The notes beneath the pieces are model-generated. The model ran no database searches. It had not been told where the DNA came from and worked only from the letters and a program-made list of their open reading frames with translations. DNA of 64,000 nt from Rhizobium sp. GN54 (lineage in GTDB: Bacteria > Pseudomonadota > Alphaproteobacteria > Rhizobiales > Rhizobiaceae): positions 310,001 to 374,000 of the forward strand of contig NZ_JAJNCZ010000001.1 in NCBI RefSeq assembly GCF_021026345.1, written 5' to 3'. This document shows, piece after piece, positions 45,633 to 55,547 of this stretch (position 1 is its first letter; each line of letters opens with the position of its first letter). The position numbers were made by a program, and so were the translations under genes.

Positions 45633-46733
45633 TCAGCAGATGTCCGTGGCGGCGATCCGGATGCCGAACCCTTCCAGCCCGACATAGTGACGTTCGCGCG
45701 ACGCCATCAGCCGGATCGAGCCGATGCCGAGATCCTTCAGGATCTGCGCACCGAGGCCGATCTCCAGCCATTCGTGCTCGCGCGCCGCAGCCTCGCTGTG
45801 CCCCTCGCGGTCGGCATGGCCCTTGCGGGCCGTCCGCGACACGCCGACGCCGACGGAGCCTTCGCGCAGATAGACGACCACGCCGCGGCCGTGCTCGGCG
45901 ATGCGCTTCATGATGGCCTCGATGGCCCGGCCGGCGCCGAAGACGTCCTCGCCGACATTCTCCAGATGCAGCCGCACTGGGATGTCGATCCCGTCGCGGA
46001 TGTCGCCGAAGACGACGGCCATGTGCTGCATCGGATCCCAGGGCAGCGAGTAGGTGGTGGCCTTGGCCTTGCCGAACGGGGTGTCGATCTCGAAGGTAGT
46101 GCCCTTTTCGATCAGCGTCTCCTTGCGCTGGCGGTAGGCGATCAGGTCGGCGACGGAGATCTGCTTCAGGCCGTGCGTGTCGGCGAACGCCTCGACCTGC
46201 GGCCCGCGCATCACGGTGCCGTCGTCGTTGATGAGTTCGCAGATCACCCCGATCGGCGGCAGGCTCGCGAGCTTGCACAGGTCGACGGCGGCCTCGGTAT
46301 GCCCGGAGCGCATCAGCACCCCGCCCTCGCGGGCGACCAGCGGGAAGATGTGGCCGGGGCGGACGAAGTCGGCCGCGCCGACGTTCGGGTTGGCGAGGTT
46401 GCGCACCGTCAGCGTCCGGTCGTCGGCGGAAATGCCGGTGGTCGTGCCGTGCTTGAAGTCGACCGAGACCGTGAACGCCGTCGTGTGCGCCGAATCGTTG
46501 TCGGCGACCATGGCCGCAAGGTTCAGCCGCTTGGCCTCCTCGCGCGGCATCGGCGTGCAGACGATGCCGGAAGTGTGCCGGACGATGAAGGCCATCTTCT
46601 CGGGCGTGCAGTGGACGGCGGCGACGATCAGGTCGCCCTCGTTCTCCCGGCCGCCATCATCGGTGACGACGACGATCTCGCCCGCCTCGAACGCCCGGAT
46701 GGCATCGACTACGCGCTTCTGGTCAAAGGACAT
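45633..46733 (-). CDS. ribB: 3,4-dihydroxy-2-butanone-4-phosphate synthase with inactive GTP cyclohydrolase II-like domain (RibBX)
   Basis: A 366-residue protein. Residues about 1-205 are a complete DHBP synthase with DDGGRENEGDL (about 28-38) and RSGHTEAAVDL (about 138-148), making the four-carbon unit of riboflavin. Residues about 210-366 have the GTP cyclohydrolase II fold, but the zinc-binding segment reads LENVGEDVFGAGRAIEAI (about 256-273), where active enzymes have CLTGDVFGSLRCDCG. All three cysteines are gone, so cyclohydrolase activity is not expected. This matches RibBX-type proteins. The frame continues upstream through aroC, but ATG 46733 begins the domain. It lies 26 bases downstream of aroC on the same strand. 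Confidence 0.95.
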   Translation of the reverse strand: MSFDQKRVVDAIRAFEAGEIVVVTDDGGRENEGDLIVAAVHCTPEKMAFIVRHTSGIVCTPMPREEAKRLNLAAMVADNDSAHTTAFTVSVDFKHGTTTGISADDRTLTVRNLANPNVGAADFVRPGHIFPLVAREGGVLMRSGHTEAAVDLCKLASLPPIGVICELINDDGTVMRGPQVEAFADTHGLKQISVADLIAYRQRKETLIEKGTTFEIDTPFGKAKATTYSLPWDPMQHMAVVFGDIRDGIDIPVRLHLENVGEDVFGAGRAIEAIMKRIAEHGRGVVVYLREGSVGVGVSRTARKGHADREGHSEAAAREHEWLEIGLGAQILKDLGIGSIRLMASRERHYVGLEGFGIRIAATDIC

Positions 46734-46759
46734 CCTGGTCTCTCCTGATCGTGTCGTGT

Positions 46760-47857
46760 CTATTTCAGCCGGCCGGTCTGGCCGCGGTCGCGCAGATAGT
46801 GGTCGGCGATCGCGCAGGCAACCATGGCCTCGCCGATCGGCACCGCGCGGATGCCGACGCAGGGGTCGTGCCGCCCCTTGGTGCGCACGTCGACCTCGTT
46901 GCCGTCGCTGTCGATCGAGCGGCGCTCGGTCAGGATCGACGAGGTCGGCTTGATCGCGAACCGCGCCACCACCGGCTGGCCGGTGGCGATGCCGCCGAGG
47001 ATGCCGCCGGCATGGTTGGACAGGAACACCGGCTTGCCATCGGCGCCGATGCGCATCTCGTCGGCATTTTCCTCGCCGGTGATTTCGGCGGCGCCGAAGC
47101 CGTTGCCGATCTCCACGCCCTTGACCGCGTTGATCGACATCAGGTTGGCGGCGATGTCCTGGTCGAGCTTGGCGTAGATCGGCGCGCCGATCCCGGCGGG
47201 AACGCCGTCCGCCACCACCTCGACGACGGCCCCGACCGAGGACCCGGCCTTGCGGATGCCGTCGAGATATTCCTCCCAGACCGGGACGATTGCCGGGTCC
47301 GGCGCGAAGAACGGATTGGTGCCGACCACGCTCCAATCCCAGTTGTCGCGGTTGATCCTGTGCTTGCCGATCTGCACCAGCGCCGCCCGCACCGTCACGC
47401 CCGGCACGACCTTGCGGGCGATGCCGCCGGCCGCCACCCGTGCCGCCGTCTCGCGCGCGGAAGAGCGCCCGCCGCCGCGGTAGTCGCGGATGCCGTATTT
47501 CAGGTCGTAGGTATAGTCGGCGTGGCCGGGGCGATAGCGCTTGGCGATCTCCGAATAGTCCTTGGAGCGCTGGTCGGTGTTCTCGATCATCATCGAGATC
47601 GGCGTACCCGTGGTGACGAGCGTCTCGCCGTCCTCGTCCGCCATCACGCCCGAGAGCACCCGCACCAGGTCGTCCTCGCGGCGCTGGGTGACGAAGCGCG
47701 ACTGGCCGGGCTTGCGCTTGTCGAGCCAGGCCTGGATCTCCGCAAGCGTGAAGCGCAGGCCGGGCGGGCAGCCGTCGACGACGCAGCCGAGCGCCGGTCC
47801 GTGGCTTTCACCCCAGGTGGTGACGCGGAAAAATTGGCCGAAAGTATTGTGCGACAT
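46760..47857 (-). CDS. aroC: Chorismate synthase
   Basis: A 365-residue enzyme of full length, catalysing EPSP to chorismate with reduced FMN in the last common step of aromatic synthesis. It begins [26 protein letters not shown], which contains the signature [43 protein letters not shown] follows (key [17 protein letters not shown], about 120-136). The C-terminal [24 protein letters not shown] includes the GRHDPC motif. It is the first gene of a probable aroC-ribB-sulfotransferase-like run. Confidence 0.97.
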   Translation of the reverse strand: MSHNTFGQFFRVTTWGESHGPALGCVVDGCPPGLRFTLAEIQAWLDKRKPGQSRFVTQRREDDLVRVLSGVMADEDGETLVTTGTPISMMIENTDQRSKDYSEIAKRYRPGHADYTYDLKYGIRDYRGGGRSSARETAARVAAGGIARKVVPGVTVRAALVQIGKHRINRDNWDWSVVGTNPFFAPDPAIVPVWEEYLDGIRKAGSSVGAVVEVVADGVPAGIGAPIYAKLDQDIAANLMSINAVKGVEIGNGFGAAEITGEENADEMRIGADGKPVFLSNHAGGILGGIATGQPVVARFAIKPTSSILTERRSIDSDGNEVDVRTKGRHDPCVGIRAVPIGEAMVACAIADHYLRDRGQTGRLK

Positions 47858-48002
47858 GAATTCCTGCCCGATGCAAGCGGTCTTGCGCGGCCGCCGCCGG
47901 CAGCCGACCTTCCGGCGGCACTCATAGTGCCGATTGCGGCAAAGTTGAAGCGTTTCTTGAGAGTAAGGCGGCGATCTACGGCAAAGACCCGGACGGACCC
48001 GC

Positions 48003-50729
48003 TCAGGATGCCGCTCTCCAGCGCTCCTCCAGCGCGTAGGACTGGAAGTCCTCCCGCGACAGCGGGCTGGCGAAGGCGTAGCCCTGCAGGAGGTCGCAGC
48101 CGAGCGCGCTCAGCATTTCGGCATGCGCCATCGTCTCCACGCCCTCGGCGACGATCTCGATGCCGAGCGAGCGGCCGATCTCGATGATCGAGCGCACCAG
48201 CGCCTGCTCGTGGCGCGAGCTCAGGATCGGCGCGACGAGCTGCCGGTCGATCTTCAGCCGCTTCGGCCTCAGTTTCAGCAGGCTGACGATGGAGGTGTGC
48301 CCGGTGCCGAAGTCGTCGATCTCGATGTCGATGCCGAGTTCCTTGATGCGCTCGAGGTTCTTCAGCACGATGTCGTCGGTCTCGTCCAGGAAGATCGCCT
48401 CCACGAGTTCGAAGGAGATCTGGCCGGGAAGGATCGAGAGCCCCGAGAGGCTGTCGGCCAGCGTCTCGTCGCGGAGCCGGCGGGCGGAGACGTTGACGGA
48501 GATCTTCGGCAGCGGCACGCCCTTCGCCAGCCAGCGGCTGCGGTCGATCAGCGCCTTTTCCAGCACGATGCGGTCGAGCGTCGCCGTCACGTTCAGGTCC
48601 TCGGCGATCGCCAGGAACCGGGCCGGCGCCAGGATGCCGCTCTCGGGGTGGCGCCAGCGGATCAGCGCCTCGGCGCCAACGAGCTCGAGCGTGCGGGCGC
48701 AGATCTGCGGCTGGTAGTAGGGGATGAACTCGTTGTTCTCGATCCCGCTGAGGATGTCGTCGGCTGTCCGCTTGTTGCGCACGATCTCCGCCTCGATGAC
48801 GGCATCGAAGAACTCGTGGCGGTTGCGCCCCTGGGCCTTGGCCCGGTAGAGGGCGATGTCGGCGTTGACGAGCAGCTTGCGCGTGTCGATCCGCCTGCCG
48901 CTGCCGACCGCGATGCCGATGCTGACGCCGAAGCGGCACATGTGGCCGTTATATTCGACCGGCTGGCGCATCAGCTCGATCACGCGCATGGACAGGGTGG
49001 AGAGGTCGGCGCGGCTGTTGCGGTCGCCGACGACGACCACGAACTCGTCGCCGCCGATGCGGGCGACCAGGTCGCCCGGCGCCACCGCCTCGCTCAGGAT
49101 CCTGGCGACATGCACCAGCAGCGCGTCGCCGGCGGCATGGCCGAGCGTGTCGTTGATCTGCTTGAACCGGTCCAGGTCGATGTGCAGGATGCCGATGCCG
49201 ACGTCCCCGGCGACGCTGCGGATCGCGATCGCGCCGAGATGCTCGTCGAGCTTGCGGCGGTTGCCGAGGCCGGTGAGGGGATCGTGCAGGGCGTTGTGCT
49301 CGATGCGGTTCTTGGCCAGTTCCAGCTCGGTGTTCTTCGCATCGGCCAGCGCCTTGGCGCGCTCGGATTCTTCCTTCGCCGCCTTCAGCCGGTCGTTGAG
49401 GAGCACGTCCTCGGTCACGTCCCAGCTGATGCCGAGCAGCTTCGCCTGGCCGTCGATCGTCAGGAGCGAACCGACGTTGCGGATATGGCGGATACCGCCG
49501 TCCGGCAGCAACACCCGGTACTGTGAGAAGTATCCCGACTGGCCGTGAATGGCCGACATGGCCGCCGCGTCTGCCGCCGCGAGGTCGTCGGGATGGACGA
49601 CCGAACGCCAGAGTTCGTCGCTCGGCGGCTCCCCTTCGGCAAGCCCGTGCAGACAGAACATCTGGCGGTCCCAGGTGCGGCGCTGCGCGTCCAGCGAGAT
49701 TTCCCAGATGCCCGTCTTCGACGCCGCCAGCGCGAGGTCGAGCCGCTGCGACAGGGCGCGGATCTCCGTCTCGCGCGCCCTCATGCCGGCAAGATGGCGC
49801 TGTCGCTCGCTGACGAGGCCGCCGGTGATGAAGATCGGCAGGATGATGACGAGGGCGGCGCCGGCGGTGAGCGCACGCACGTAGCTGGTATTGCCCGGCG
49901 GCGTCTCCCAGCCCGCGGCCGGAACCGCGGCCAGTTCCCAGTTGCCGCCCGGAAAATCGACGGTGCGGCGCACCGATTCGCCGTTGAAGATCTCGGGATC
50001 GCCGAAAAACGGGTCCTGGACGTTGCCGGCGACGCTGACGTCGCGGATGGAAAGGCTGATGGTGGCGCCGCCCCGCCACTGCTCGCTCTTGCGCCCGTCG
50101 GAGGGCGTGACGAGGCCGGCGTCAGTATAGATCCGGCGCTCGTCGATGACGCCCTCGATATAGCCCCAGAAGTTGAAGGCGCCCCTGTCGGTGCCGAAGA
50201 CGGGGATGAACAGGTTGAAGGCCCGGCTGCCGTCCGGCAGTTGCACCGGGCCCAGCATCAGCGGCCGGCCGAAGGCGCGGTTGGTCTCGGCCGCCACGCG
50301 GAAGGAGCGGAACCGGTTGAGGTCCGTACCCCGGTAGCGCTCGTTGCCGGCCTCCGGGAAGGTCTGCGCGATCACGCCGTCCGGCGCTGCCGCAACCCGT
50401 CGGAGCTGCACGTTCTGCACCATCAGCTTGCGCGCCACCACGTCGAACTGCGACGCGGCCTGGTGCGGCGAGACGGCGAACATGTTGGCAAGCCCGCGAA
50501 GGGCCGACACGCTCTTGTCGATCTCGCCTTCGAGCCTTGCGCTGATCAGCGTCAGCTCGTTGGCGACGCGCGCGTGCAGTTCGTTGCGATAGAGCCGTTC
50601 GTCCTGTTTCTCGTAGGCGTGGCCGGCGACGAAGATGACGGTTGCGGCAATCGCCGCCGGCAGCAGCGACGGCCTGGCCCAATCGGCGACGGTCTTCAGT
50701 CTGCGTCTTGTGGTTGTCGGCTGCGTCAA
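48003..50729 (-). CDS. CHASE-PAS-GGDEF-EAL signalling protein
   Basis: A 908-residue membrane protein. TM1 covers about residues 22-40, a periplasmic CHASE domain about 70-240 ([23 protein letters not shown]), and TM2 about 290-310. PAS follows at about 340-450 ([21 protein letters not shown]), then GGDEF at about 485-645 with an intact [13 protein letters not shown] (about 556-568), and EAL at about 655-895. The EAL domain has intact [11 protein letters not shown] (about 684), [10 protein letters not shown], and [10 protein letters not shown]. Both c-di-GMP synthesis and hydrolysis sites look intact, so direction may be set by the CHASE/PAS inputs. It stands alone. Confidence 0.95.
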   Translation of the reverse strand: MTQPTTTRRRLKTVADWARPSLLPAAIAATVIFVAGHAYEKQDERLYRNELHARVANELTLISARLEGEIDKSVSALRGLANMFAVSPHQAASQFDVVARKLMVQNVQLRRVAAAPDGVIAQTFPEAGNERYRGTDLNRFRSFRVAAETNRAFGRPLMLGPVQLPDGSRAFNLFIPVFGTDRGAFNFWGYIEGVIDERRIYTDAGLVTPSDGRKSEQWRGGATISLSIRDVSVAGNVQDPFFGDPEIFNGESVRRTVDFPGGNWELAAVPAAGWETPPGNTSYVRALTAGAALVIILPIFITGGLVSERQRHLAGMRARETEIRALSQRLDLALAASKTGIWEISLDAQRRTWDRQMFCLHGLAEGEPPSDELWRSVVHPDDLAAADAAAMSAIHGQSGYFSQYRVLLPDGGIRHIRNVGSLLTIDGQAKLLGISWDVTEDVLLNDRLKAAKEESERAKALADAKNTELELAKNRIEHNALHDPLTGLGNRRKLDEHLGAIAIRSVAGDVGIGILHIDLDRFKQINDTLGHAAGDALLVHVARILSEAVAPGDLVARIGGDEFVVVVGDRNSRADLSTLSMRVIELMRQPVEYNGHMCRFGVSIGIAVGSGRRIDTRKLLVNADIALYRAKAQGRNRHEFFDAVIEAEIVRNKRTADDILSGIENNEFIPYYQPQICARTLELVGAEALIRWRHPESGILAPARFLAIAEDLNVTATLDRIVLEKALIDRSRWLAKGVPLPKISVNVSARRLRDETLADSLSGLSILPGQISFELVEAIFLDETDDIVLKNLERIKELGIDIEIDDFGTGHTSIVSLLKLRPKRLKIDRQLVAPILSSRHEQALVRSIIEIGRSLGIEIVAEGVETMAHAEMLSALGCDLLQGYAFASPLSREDFQSYALEERWRAAS

Positions 50730-50978
50730 GCCCGGTTCCCCTTGCGTTGCAGCACAGTATGCAAGCGTCGATTAAGATTGCATTGATGCACGACGCGGCT
50801 TCTGGGCATCGCAAGCCATTGAAATTCGGACGTGGATCGTCGCCGCGAGGGGTTGTGGTCCGGCCCGTTTGCGGGCATCCATCAGGCTTCGGGGGCCGCG
50901 GGGGGCGAATTTCGCCATATTCGAGGGGCATCAAGCGTGCCTGACAGGAACAACGATTCCGGAAAGAGGAGTCACAAG

Positions 50979-51242
50979 ATGCGTTATGTAGTGGCCGTGC
51001 TGCTCGCAGCGGCCGGCATCCTTGCGCCGCTGACGGCGGTGTATGCCGAAAGCGCAGACGTCGAGGCCGTCATCACCGGCGTCGATACCAACGGGCTCAG
51101 CCTGTCGCTCGACGACGGCAAGAAGTACCAGGCGCCGGAGGAGTTCAATTTCGAAGGCCTGCAGCCGGGCGTGAAGGTGCTGGTGTTCTACACCGAGGTC
51201 GAAGGCAAGCGCGTCATCGACGACCTGGAAATCATCCAGTAG
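50979..51242 (+). CDS. DUF1344 family secreted protein
   Basis: An 87-residue protein. A signal peptide (MRYVVAVLLAAAGILAPLTAVYA, cleavage near residue 23) is followed by a compact beta-rich domain: VEAVITGVDTNGLSLSLDDGKKYQAPEEF, then PGVKVLVFYTEVEGKRVIDDLEI. This fits DUF1344, a small periplasmic family in Rhizobiales with an OB-like repeat and no known function. ATG 50979 follows GAGGAGTCACAAG and places the signal peptide at the N-terminus; the longer frame from 50832 is rejected. Confidence 0.85.
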   Translation: MRYVVAVLLAAAGILAPLTAVYAESADVEAVITGVDTNGLSLSLDDGKKYQAPEEFNFEGLQPGVKVLVFYTEVEGKRVIDDLEIIQ

Positions 51243-51297
51243 CCGCCGAAGGCCGTTTCACCGGAAGTAAGGGTCTCAGTTCCGCTGATGGGGCCGG

Positions 51298-51879
51298 TCA
51301 GAGCCAGGCCGCGCCGCTGTCGTCGACCCTGAGGATGCGGTCCTGGTGGATCGCCGCGTTGGCGGCGTCGACGAGCGGCATGCCGGCGAACTTGAACAGG
51401 GCCCGGAACACGCCGCCGTGGCTGACGCAGACCGTCGGCCGTTCGATGTTGTTGAACCACGAGCCCACCCGCCAGGACAGGATCTCGTAGCTCTCGGCGT
51501 TCTCGCCGGGCGGGATGAAGTCCCATTTCGAGCGCGCCCGCGCCTTGACCTTGTCGCGCACGGTCTGCTTGAGCTCGGAGATGGTGAAGCCTTCCCAGTC
51601 GCCGAAGCAGACCTCGACCAGCCGGTCGTCGGTGCGGTAGGCGAGGGGATCGAGACCCATCGCCGCCCGGACCAGTTCCATCGTTTCGCGCGTGCGCCCG
51701 AGCGGGCTTGCGACATAGTCGAAGCCGGAAGCCGCGTCGCCGAGGATCTCCTTCAGCGCAAGCCCGTTGCCGGACGCCTGGCGGCGCCCGGTATCGTTCA
51801 GCGGAATGTCCTTCTGACCCTGCAGGCGACCCTCTGCGTTCCAGTCGGTCTGGCCGTGGCGGATCATGTAGACAAGCAC
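51298..51879 (-). CDS. Histidine phosphatase family protein
   Basis: A 193-residue phosphoglycerate-mutase-like phosphatase. The catalytic RHG motif is MIRHGQTDWNAEGRLQG (His8), and the second part of the site is SPLGRTRETMEL (about 58-69) plus VSHGGVFRAL (His about 153). It acts on a phospho-metabolite in the cytoplasm; the substrate is unknown. It lies 22 bases downstream of fabI on the same strand, so co-transcription is likely. Confidence 0.93.
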   Translation of the reverse strand: MLVYMIRHGQTDWNAEGRLQGQKDIPLNDTGRRQASGNGLALKEILGDAASGFDYVASPLGRTRETMELVRAAMGLDPLAYRTDDRLVEVCFGDWEGFTISELKQTVRDKVKARARSKWDFIPPGENAESYEILSWRVGSWFNNIERPTVCVSHGGVFRALFKFAGMPLVDAANAAIHQDRILRVDDSGAAWL

Positions 51880-51901
51880 GATGGCGCTCCGGGGGTCTGC
51901 C

Positions 51902-52720
51902 TCAGTCCTTGATGACCGAGATGTCGGGCGCGTCGACCGCCTTCATGCCGACGACGTGGTAGCCGCTGTCGGCATGGTGCACTTCGCCGGTGACGGAGCG
52001 CGCGAGGTCCGACAGCATATAGAGGCCGACGTCGCCCACTTCCTCGATGGTCACGGTCCGGCGCAGCGGCGCATTGTACTCGTTCCACTTCAGGATGTAG
52101 CGGAAGTCGCCGATGCCGGAGGCAGCCAGCGTCTTGATCGGGCCGGCCGAGATCGCGTTGACGCGGATGTTCTTCGGGCCGAGGTCGACGGCCAGGTACT
52201 TCACGCTCGCCTCGAGCGCCGCCTTGGCGACGCCCATGACGTTGTAGTTCGGCATGACCTTCTCGGCGCCGTAATAGGTCAGCGTCAGCATCGAGCCGCC
52301 GTCCGTCATCAGCTTCTCGGCGCGGCGCGCGACCGCGGTGAAGGAATAGACGGAGATCTGCATCGTCCTGGCGAAGTTCTCGGGCGTCGTGTCGACGTAG
52401 CGGCCGGTCAGCTCGTCCTTGTCGGAAAAGCCGATCGCGTGCACGAGGAAGTCGATCTTGCCCCACATCTTCTCAAGGTTGTCGAAGACCGCATCGATCG
52501 ATGCCTCGTCGCTGACGTCGCAGTGGCCGGCGAGCACGCCGCCCAGTTCCGCTGCGAGCGGTTCGACGCGCTTCTTCAGCGCGTCGCCCTGATAGGTGAG
52601 GGCAACTTCTGCACCCTGCGCGCGAACGGCCTTGGCGATACCCCACGCGATGGAGCGGTTGTTTGCCACGCCCATGATGACGCCGCGCTTCCCGCTCATC
52701 AGACCGGATACCTGAACCAT
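51902..52720 (-). CDS. fabI: Enoyl-[acyl-carrier-protein] reductase (NADH)
   Basis: A 272-residue FabI, the last reductive step of each type II fatty-acid synthesis cycle. It shows KRGVIMGVANNRSIAWGIAKA (key GVANNRSIAWGIA) at the N-terminus, and the catalytic Tyr-x6-Lys is YNVMGVAK (about 157-164) preceded by YYGAEKVMPN. VHAIGFSDK and ISAGPIKTLAASGI are also typical. ATG 52720 is chosen because AAGGGA lies upstream at the right distance; the ATG at 52738 has none. It is a target of triclosan in other bacteria. Followed closely by a histidine phosphatase gene. Confidence 0.97.
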   Translation of the reverse strand: MVQVSGLMSGKRGVIMGVANNRSIAWGIAKAVRAQGAEVALTYQGDALKKRVEPLAAELGGVLAGHCDVSDEASIDAVFDNLEKMWGKIDFLVHAIGFSDKDELTGRYVDTTPENFARTMQISVYSFTAVARRAEKLMTDGGSMLTLTYYGAEKVMPNYNVMGVAKAALEASVKYLAVDLGPKNIRVNAISAGPIKTLAASGIGDFRYILKWNEYNAPLRRTVTIEEVGDVGLYMLSDLARSVTGEVHHADSGYHVVGMKAVDAPDISVIKD

Positions 52721-52841
52721 GGAATGTCCCTTGCTCATTTAATTCGATTTGAGCCTATGGCACACGCCGCATTGTGGTTCAAGCTGGCCCGGTTCAGGAA
52801 CTGTTAGCGCCCGTAACAATGGGTGCGATTTCATCGAAACG

Positions 52842-53915
52842 TCACAGATAGAGGCCTTCGCGCAGGCTGCGCATCAGGTCGATCATCTTCGCGTCCGGCT
52901 TGTCCCAGAGCTGGAGCCGCGTTTCGACCAGGATATGGCCGCGCCCCCCCTCCGCGTCGAACAGGCCGAGGCCCTCCAGGCGGATCACCTGGTCGGAACT
53001 GGTCCAGGCGGGAACGGTGACCGTAAGCGTCTCCCCGTCCGGCCCCTCGATGCTCGTCTCGCAGCCGAGCACGGCATCCTCGATCGTCACCGGCAGTGCC
53101 GTGCGAAGGTCGAAACCGTCGACCCGGAACGGGCCGGGGGCGAGGCGCACGGTGACGACGGCGTCGCCGCGCTTGAGGTCGTTGATGCGGTGGCCCTGCT
53201 CGCGCAGGCGGACGGCGGTGCCCTCGGTGGTGCCCGGGGCGAGATGGACCCGCAGCGTTTCGCCGTTGACCTCCAGCGGCATGCGCGCCTGCTTCAGGAG
53301 GTCGGAAACCGTTACGGTGACGTCGCAGGCGAGGTCCGGCGCCTTTTCAATGGCCGCCCGCGAGCCGCGGATGCGGCGGATGATGCCGGTGAAGATGTCG
53401 GCGGCGGCGACGGTGCGCCGCGGGGCGACCGGCTTTGCCTCGGGCTCGTCGGCCGCAGGTTCCGGCTGCGTCTTGGCGGCGGCTTGCCGCGGGGCGGGAG
53501 CTGCGGGCTGCGCGGAAGGGGAGGGATTGGCCGCCTTGCCGGATGGCTGCTGCCGCGCATCGACGCCGAAGATGCGCGAGACCATGTCTTCCGCGCTCTC
53601 GGTGGCCGCTGCCGCCGGCTCGGGCTGCGCCTTGCGGGCGGTCTGCTGGCGGCGCATCTGCTCCATCCGGCGCAGTTCCATCTCGCGGCGGACCTCCGCG
53701 TCGCGATGGGCGCGGTCGTAGCGGCTGCGCCGTTCCGGGTCGCGCAACAGGTCGTAGGCCCTGCCGGCTTCGGTGAAGCGGACGGTGGCGAAGGGGTCGT
53801 CCTGGTTCTGGTCGGGATGGACGGACTTGGCGAGGACCCGCCAGGCGGCCCTGATCTCCTCCTGCCCCGCGTCGCGCTTGACGCCCAGCACCGCATACGG
53901 ATCACGCATCAACAT
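52842..53915 (-). CDS. CbpA-like J-domain protein
   Basis: A 357-residue protein. The J domain covers residues about 3-68, with the HPD tripeptide at 33-35 (LAKSVHPDQNQDD) that stimulates DnaK ATPase. A charged helical stretch (about 68-110) and a low-complexity Pro/Ala linker (about 110-185) follow. A C-terminal peptide-binding DnaJ-C region (about 190-350: VTVTVSDLLKQARMPLEV, VTIEDAVLGCETSIEGPDG) completes it. The zinc-finger domain of true DnaJ is absent, as in CbpA. The start at 53915 (MLMRDPY) has the better ribosome-binding-site spacing; 53909 is an alternative. It lies upstream of fabI, 121 bases away. Confidence 0.9.
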   Translation of the reverse strand: MLMRDPYAVLGVKRDAGQEEIRAAWRVLAKSVHPDQNQDDPFATVRFTEAGRAYDLLRDPERRSRYDRAHRDAEVRREMELRRMEQMRRQQTARKAQPEPAAAATESAEDMVSRIFGVDARQQPSGKAANPSPSAQPAAPAPRQAAAKTQPEPAADEPEAKPVAPRRTVAAADIFTGIIRRIRGSRAAIEKAPDLACDVTVTVSDLLKQARMPLEVNGETLRVHLAPGTTEGTAVRLREQGHRINDLKRGDAVVTVRLAPGPFRVDGFDLRTALPVTIEDAVLGCETSIEGPDGETLTVTVPAWTSSDQVIRLEGLGLFDAEGGRGHILVETRLQLWDKPDAKMIDLMRSLREGLYL

Positions 53916-54126
53916 ATACCCGTCCCTGCCTCAATCCTTCGGAGCCTTCCAGCCCGTTGTCCGGGCTCCCGTTCCACCCGCGGGGATCGATGATGCGGGC
54001 AACGCCCTAACCGTTGGTTACGGGAAAGAGGCGCATATCGCATATGGTGTACAAGTCGTTAGCGCGCCAGGGGCGGCATATGCGCGTCGGCGTCGGGCGC
54101 GTGGGCAGGGCAGGGGCCGGGCGGCG

Positions 54127-54549
54127 CTATCCCTGCCGGTCGAAGCGCGTCAGCGTCCAGATGCCGTCGCCGCCGACGCAGGCGCGGCCGTCGTAGTTGG
54201 CGATCCCGGCATAGGAATGAAGCGTCGTCGTGAAGTCCCGGCAGGTCCGGCCGGCATCGTCGTTGAGTTCGGCGAGCCCGGTCACCACGCCGGCGCTGCC
54301 GGAAACCGTGTTCGCCCAGGGAATCGGGCCGCCGTCATTGCGGGCGAGATCGGCAGAGGAGACGGCGTTGCGCACCGTCGCGGCATCGGAGGTGTTGTCG
54401 CTCTTCTGCCCCGGAACGGCGCCGGTCTTGACGGCCTTGTCCACTTTCATGTCGGAAGCGAGGTCCAATCCCCCCGCCATGCAGCCCGCAAGCGGCAGGG
54501 CACAGAGTGCCAGTATCGGCAGCCGTGACCGCATCGTCCACAATGTCAT
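54127..54549 (-). CDS. Lipoprotein, RT0821/Lpp0805-type surface antigen
   Basis: A 140-residue protein with a lipoprotein signal (MTLWTMRSRLPILALCALPLAGC, lipobox LAGC, lipidated Cys at about 23). The mature part has GPIPWANTVSGSAGVVTGL (about 80-98), RTCRDFTTTLHSYAGIANYDGRACVGGDGIWTL with two cysteines, and ends TRFDRQG. The C-terminal pattern resembles the RT0821/Lpp0805 surface-protein family, whose function is unknown. It is divergent from pdxH with only 77 bases between their starts. Confidence 0.8.
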   Translation of the reverse strand: MTLWTMRSRLPILALCALPLAGCMAGGLDLASDMKVDKAVKTGAVPGQKSDNTSDAATVRNAVSSADLARNDGGPIPWANTVSGSAGVVTGLAELNDDAGRTCRDFTTTLHSYAGIANYDGRACVGGDGIWTLTRFDRQG

Positions 54550-54626
54550 TGTCTCCCGTCGCGACTTTGCTATGACTTCAACTCCCGCAAGCCCAACGGA
54601 CCGGAAAGTCGGCATTGGATTCAAAT

Positions 54627-55250
54627 ATGAGCGATATTGAGTTAACAACCGGTGACTTCACCGAGGAAAGCGAGCCCTTTTCCCTGTTTGCGAAGTGGCT
54701 TGCCGATGCCGGAAAAAGCGAGCCGAACGATCCGAACGCCGTGGCGCTTGCGACCGTGGACGCCTCAGGCTTGCCGAATGTCCGCATGGTTCTCCTGAAG
54801 GGATTCGATGAACGCGGATTCGTTTTTTACACGAATTTCGAGAGCCAGAAAGGCCAGGAAATCGTGGGTGCAGGCAAGGCGGCCATGTGTTTCCACTGGA
54901 AGTCGCTGCGCCGGCAGGTGCGCCTGCGCGGCCCCGTCGAGGTCGTCTCCGACGCCGAGGCCGACGAATACTACGCCTCCCGCCCGCGCGGCAGCCGCAT
55001 CGGCGCCTGGGCGTCGAAGCAGTCGCGGCCGCTCGAGGGCCGCTTCGCGCTGGAAAAGGCGGTGGCCGAATATACCGCCCGCTATGCCATCGGCGACATT
55101 CCCCGCCCGGCCTACTGGTCCGGTTTCCGCATAAGGCCGGTGTCGATCGAGTTCTGGCACGACCGCCCCTTCCGCCTGCACGACCGGGTGGAGTTCCGCC
55201 GTATCGCGGCCGAGGGCGAGGGCTGGGAAAAGGTGCGGATGTACCCGTGA
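54627..55250 (+). CDS. pdxH: Pyridoxine/pyridoxamine 5'-phosphate oxidase
   Basis: A 207-residue FMN enzyme of normal PdxH length that makes pyridoxal 5'-phosphate. It shows [21 protein letters not shown] (about 50-70), [10 protein letters not shown] (about 95-104), [18 protein letters not shown] (about 120-137) and the C-terminal signature [13 protein letters not shown] followed by WEKVRMYP. The ATG at 54627 ([11 protein letters not shown]) is chosen over an in-frame TTG four codons upstream; the ribosome-binding site is not obvious. Confidence 0.96.
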   Translation: MSDIELTTGDFTEESEPFSLFAKWLADAGKSEPNDPNAVALATVDASGLPNVRMVLLKGFDERGFVFYTNFESQKGQEIVGAGKAAMCFHWKSLRRQVRLRGPVEVVSDAEADEYYASRPRGSRIGAWASKQSRPLEGRFALEKAVAEYTARYAIGDIPRPAYWSGFRIRPVSIEFWHDRPFRLHDRVEFRRIAAEGEGWEKVRMYP

Positions 55251-55547
55251 CGGCGGCGAAAGCCTCCCCGCCCGCCTGACGATCGGAGGGCGGCCGTCGA
55301 TCGGCCGCGTCCTTCTCCCGTGACGCCCGTGCCTCGAGCCGGCCGCGCCGCGCCTGCGGGCGGCAGGTATACAACTCCCATTGGTGTGCTATATTTTCGT
55401 GCAGCAGCAAGGCGATACAGGCCCGCGGTCGGGAGGACCGTGCGCGCGTTTCCCGTCGTGAAGCGGGCGCACGCATCGAAGGGCGAGACTCAATCCAAGA
55501 CATGGACCCAAGGCATGGGCCCAAGACGTGGCGCGGAGGAGAGTTCA

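Noticed and set aside
54009-54021. TAACC-gtt-GGTTA palindrome near the lipoprotein and J-protein genes
   Set aside because: Short and with no matching site elsewhere; it could be chance.
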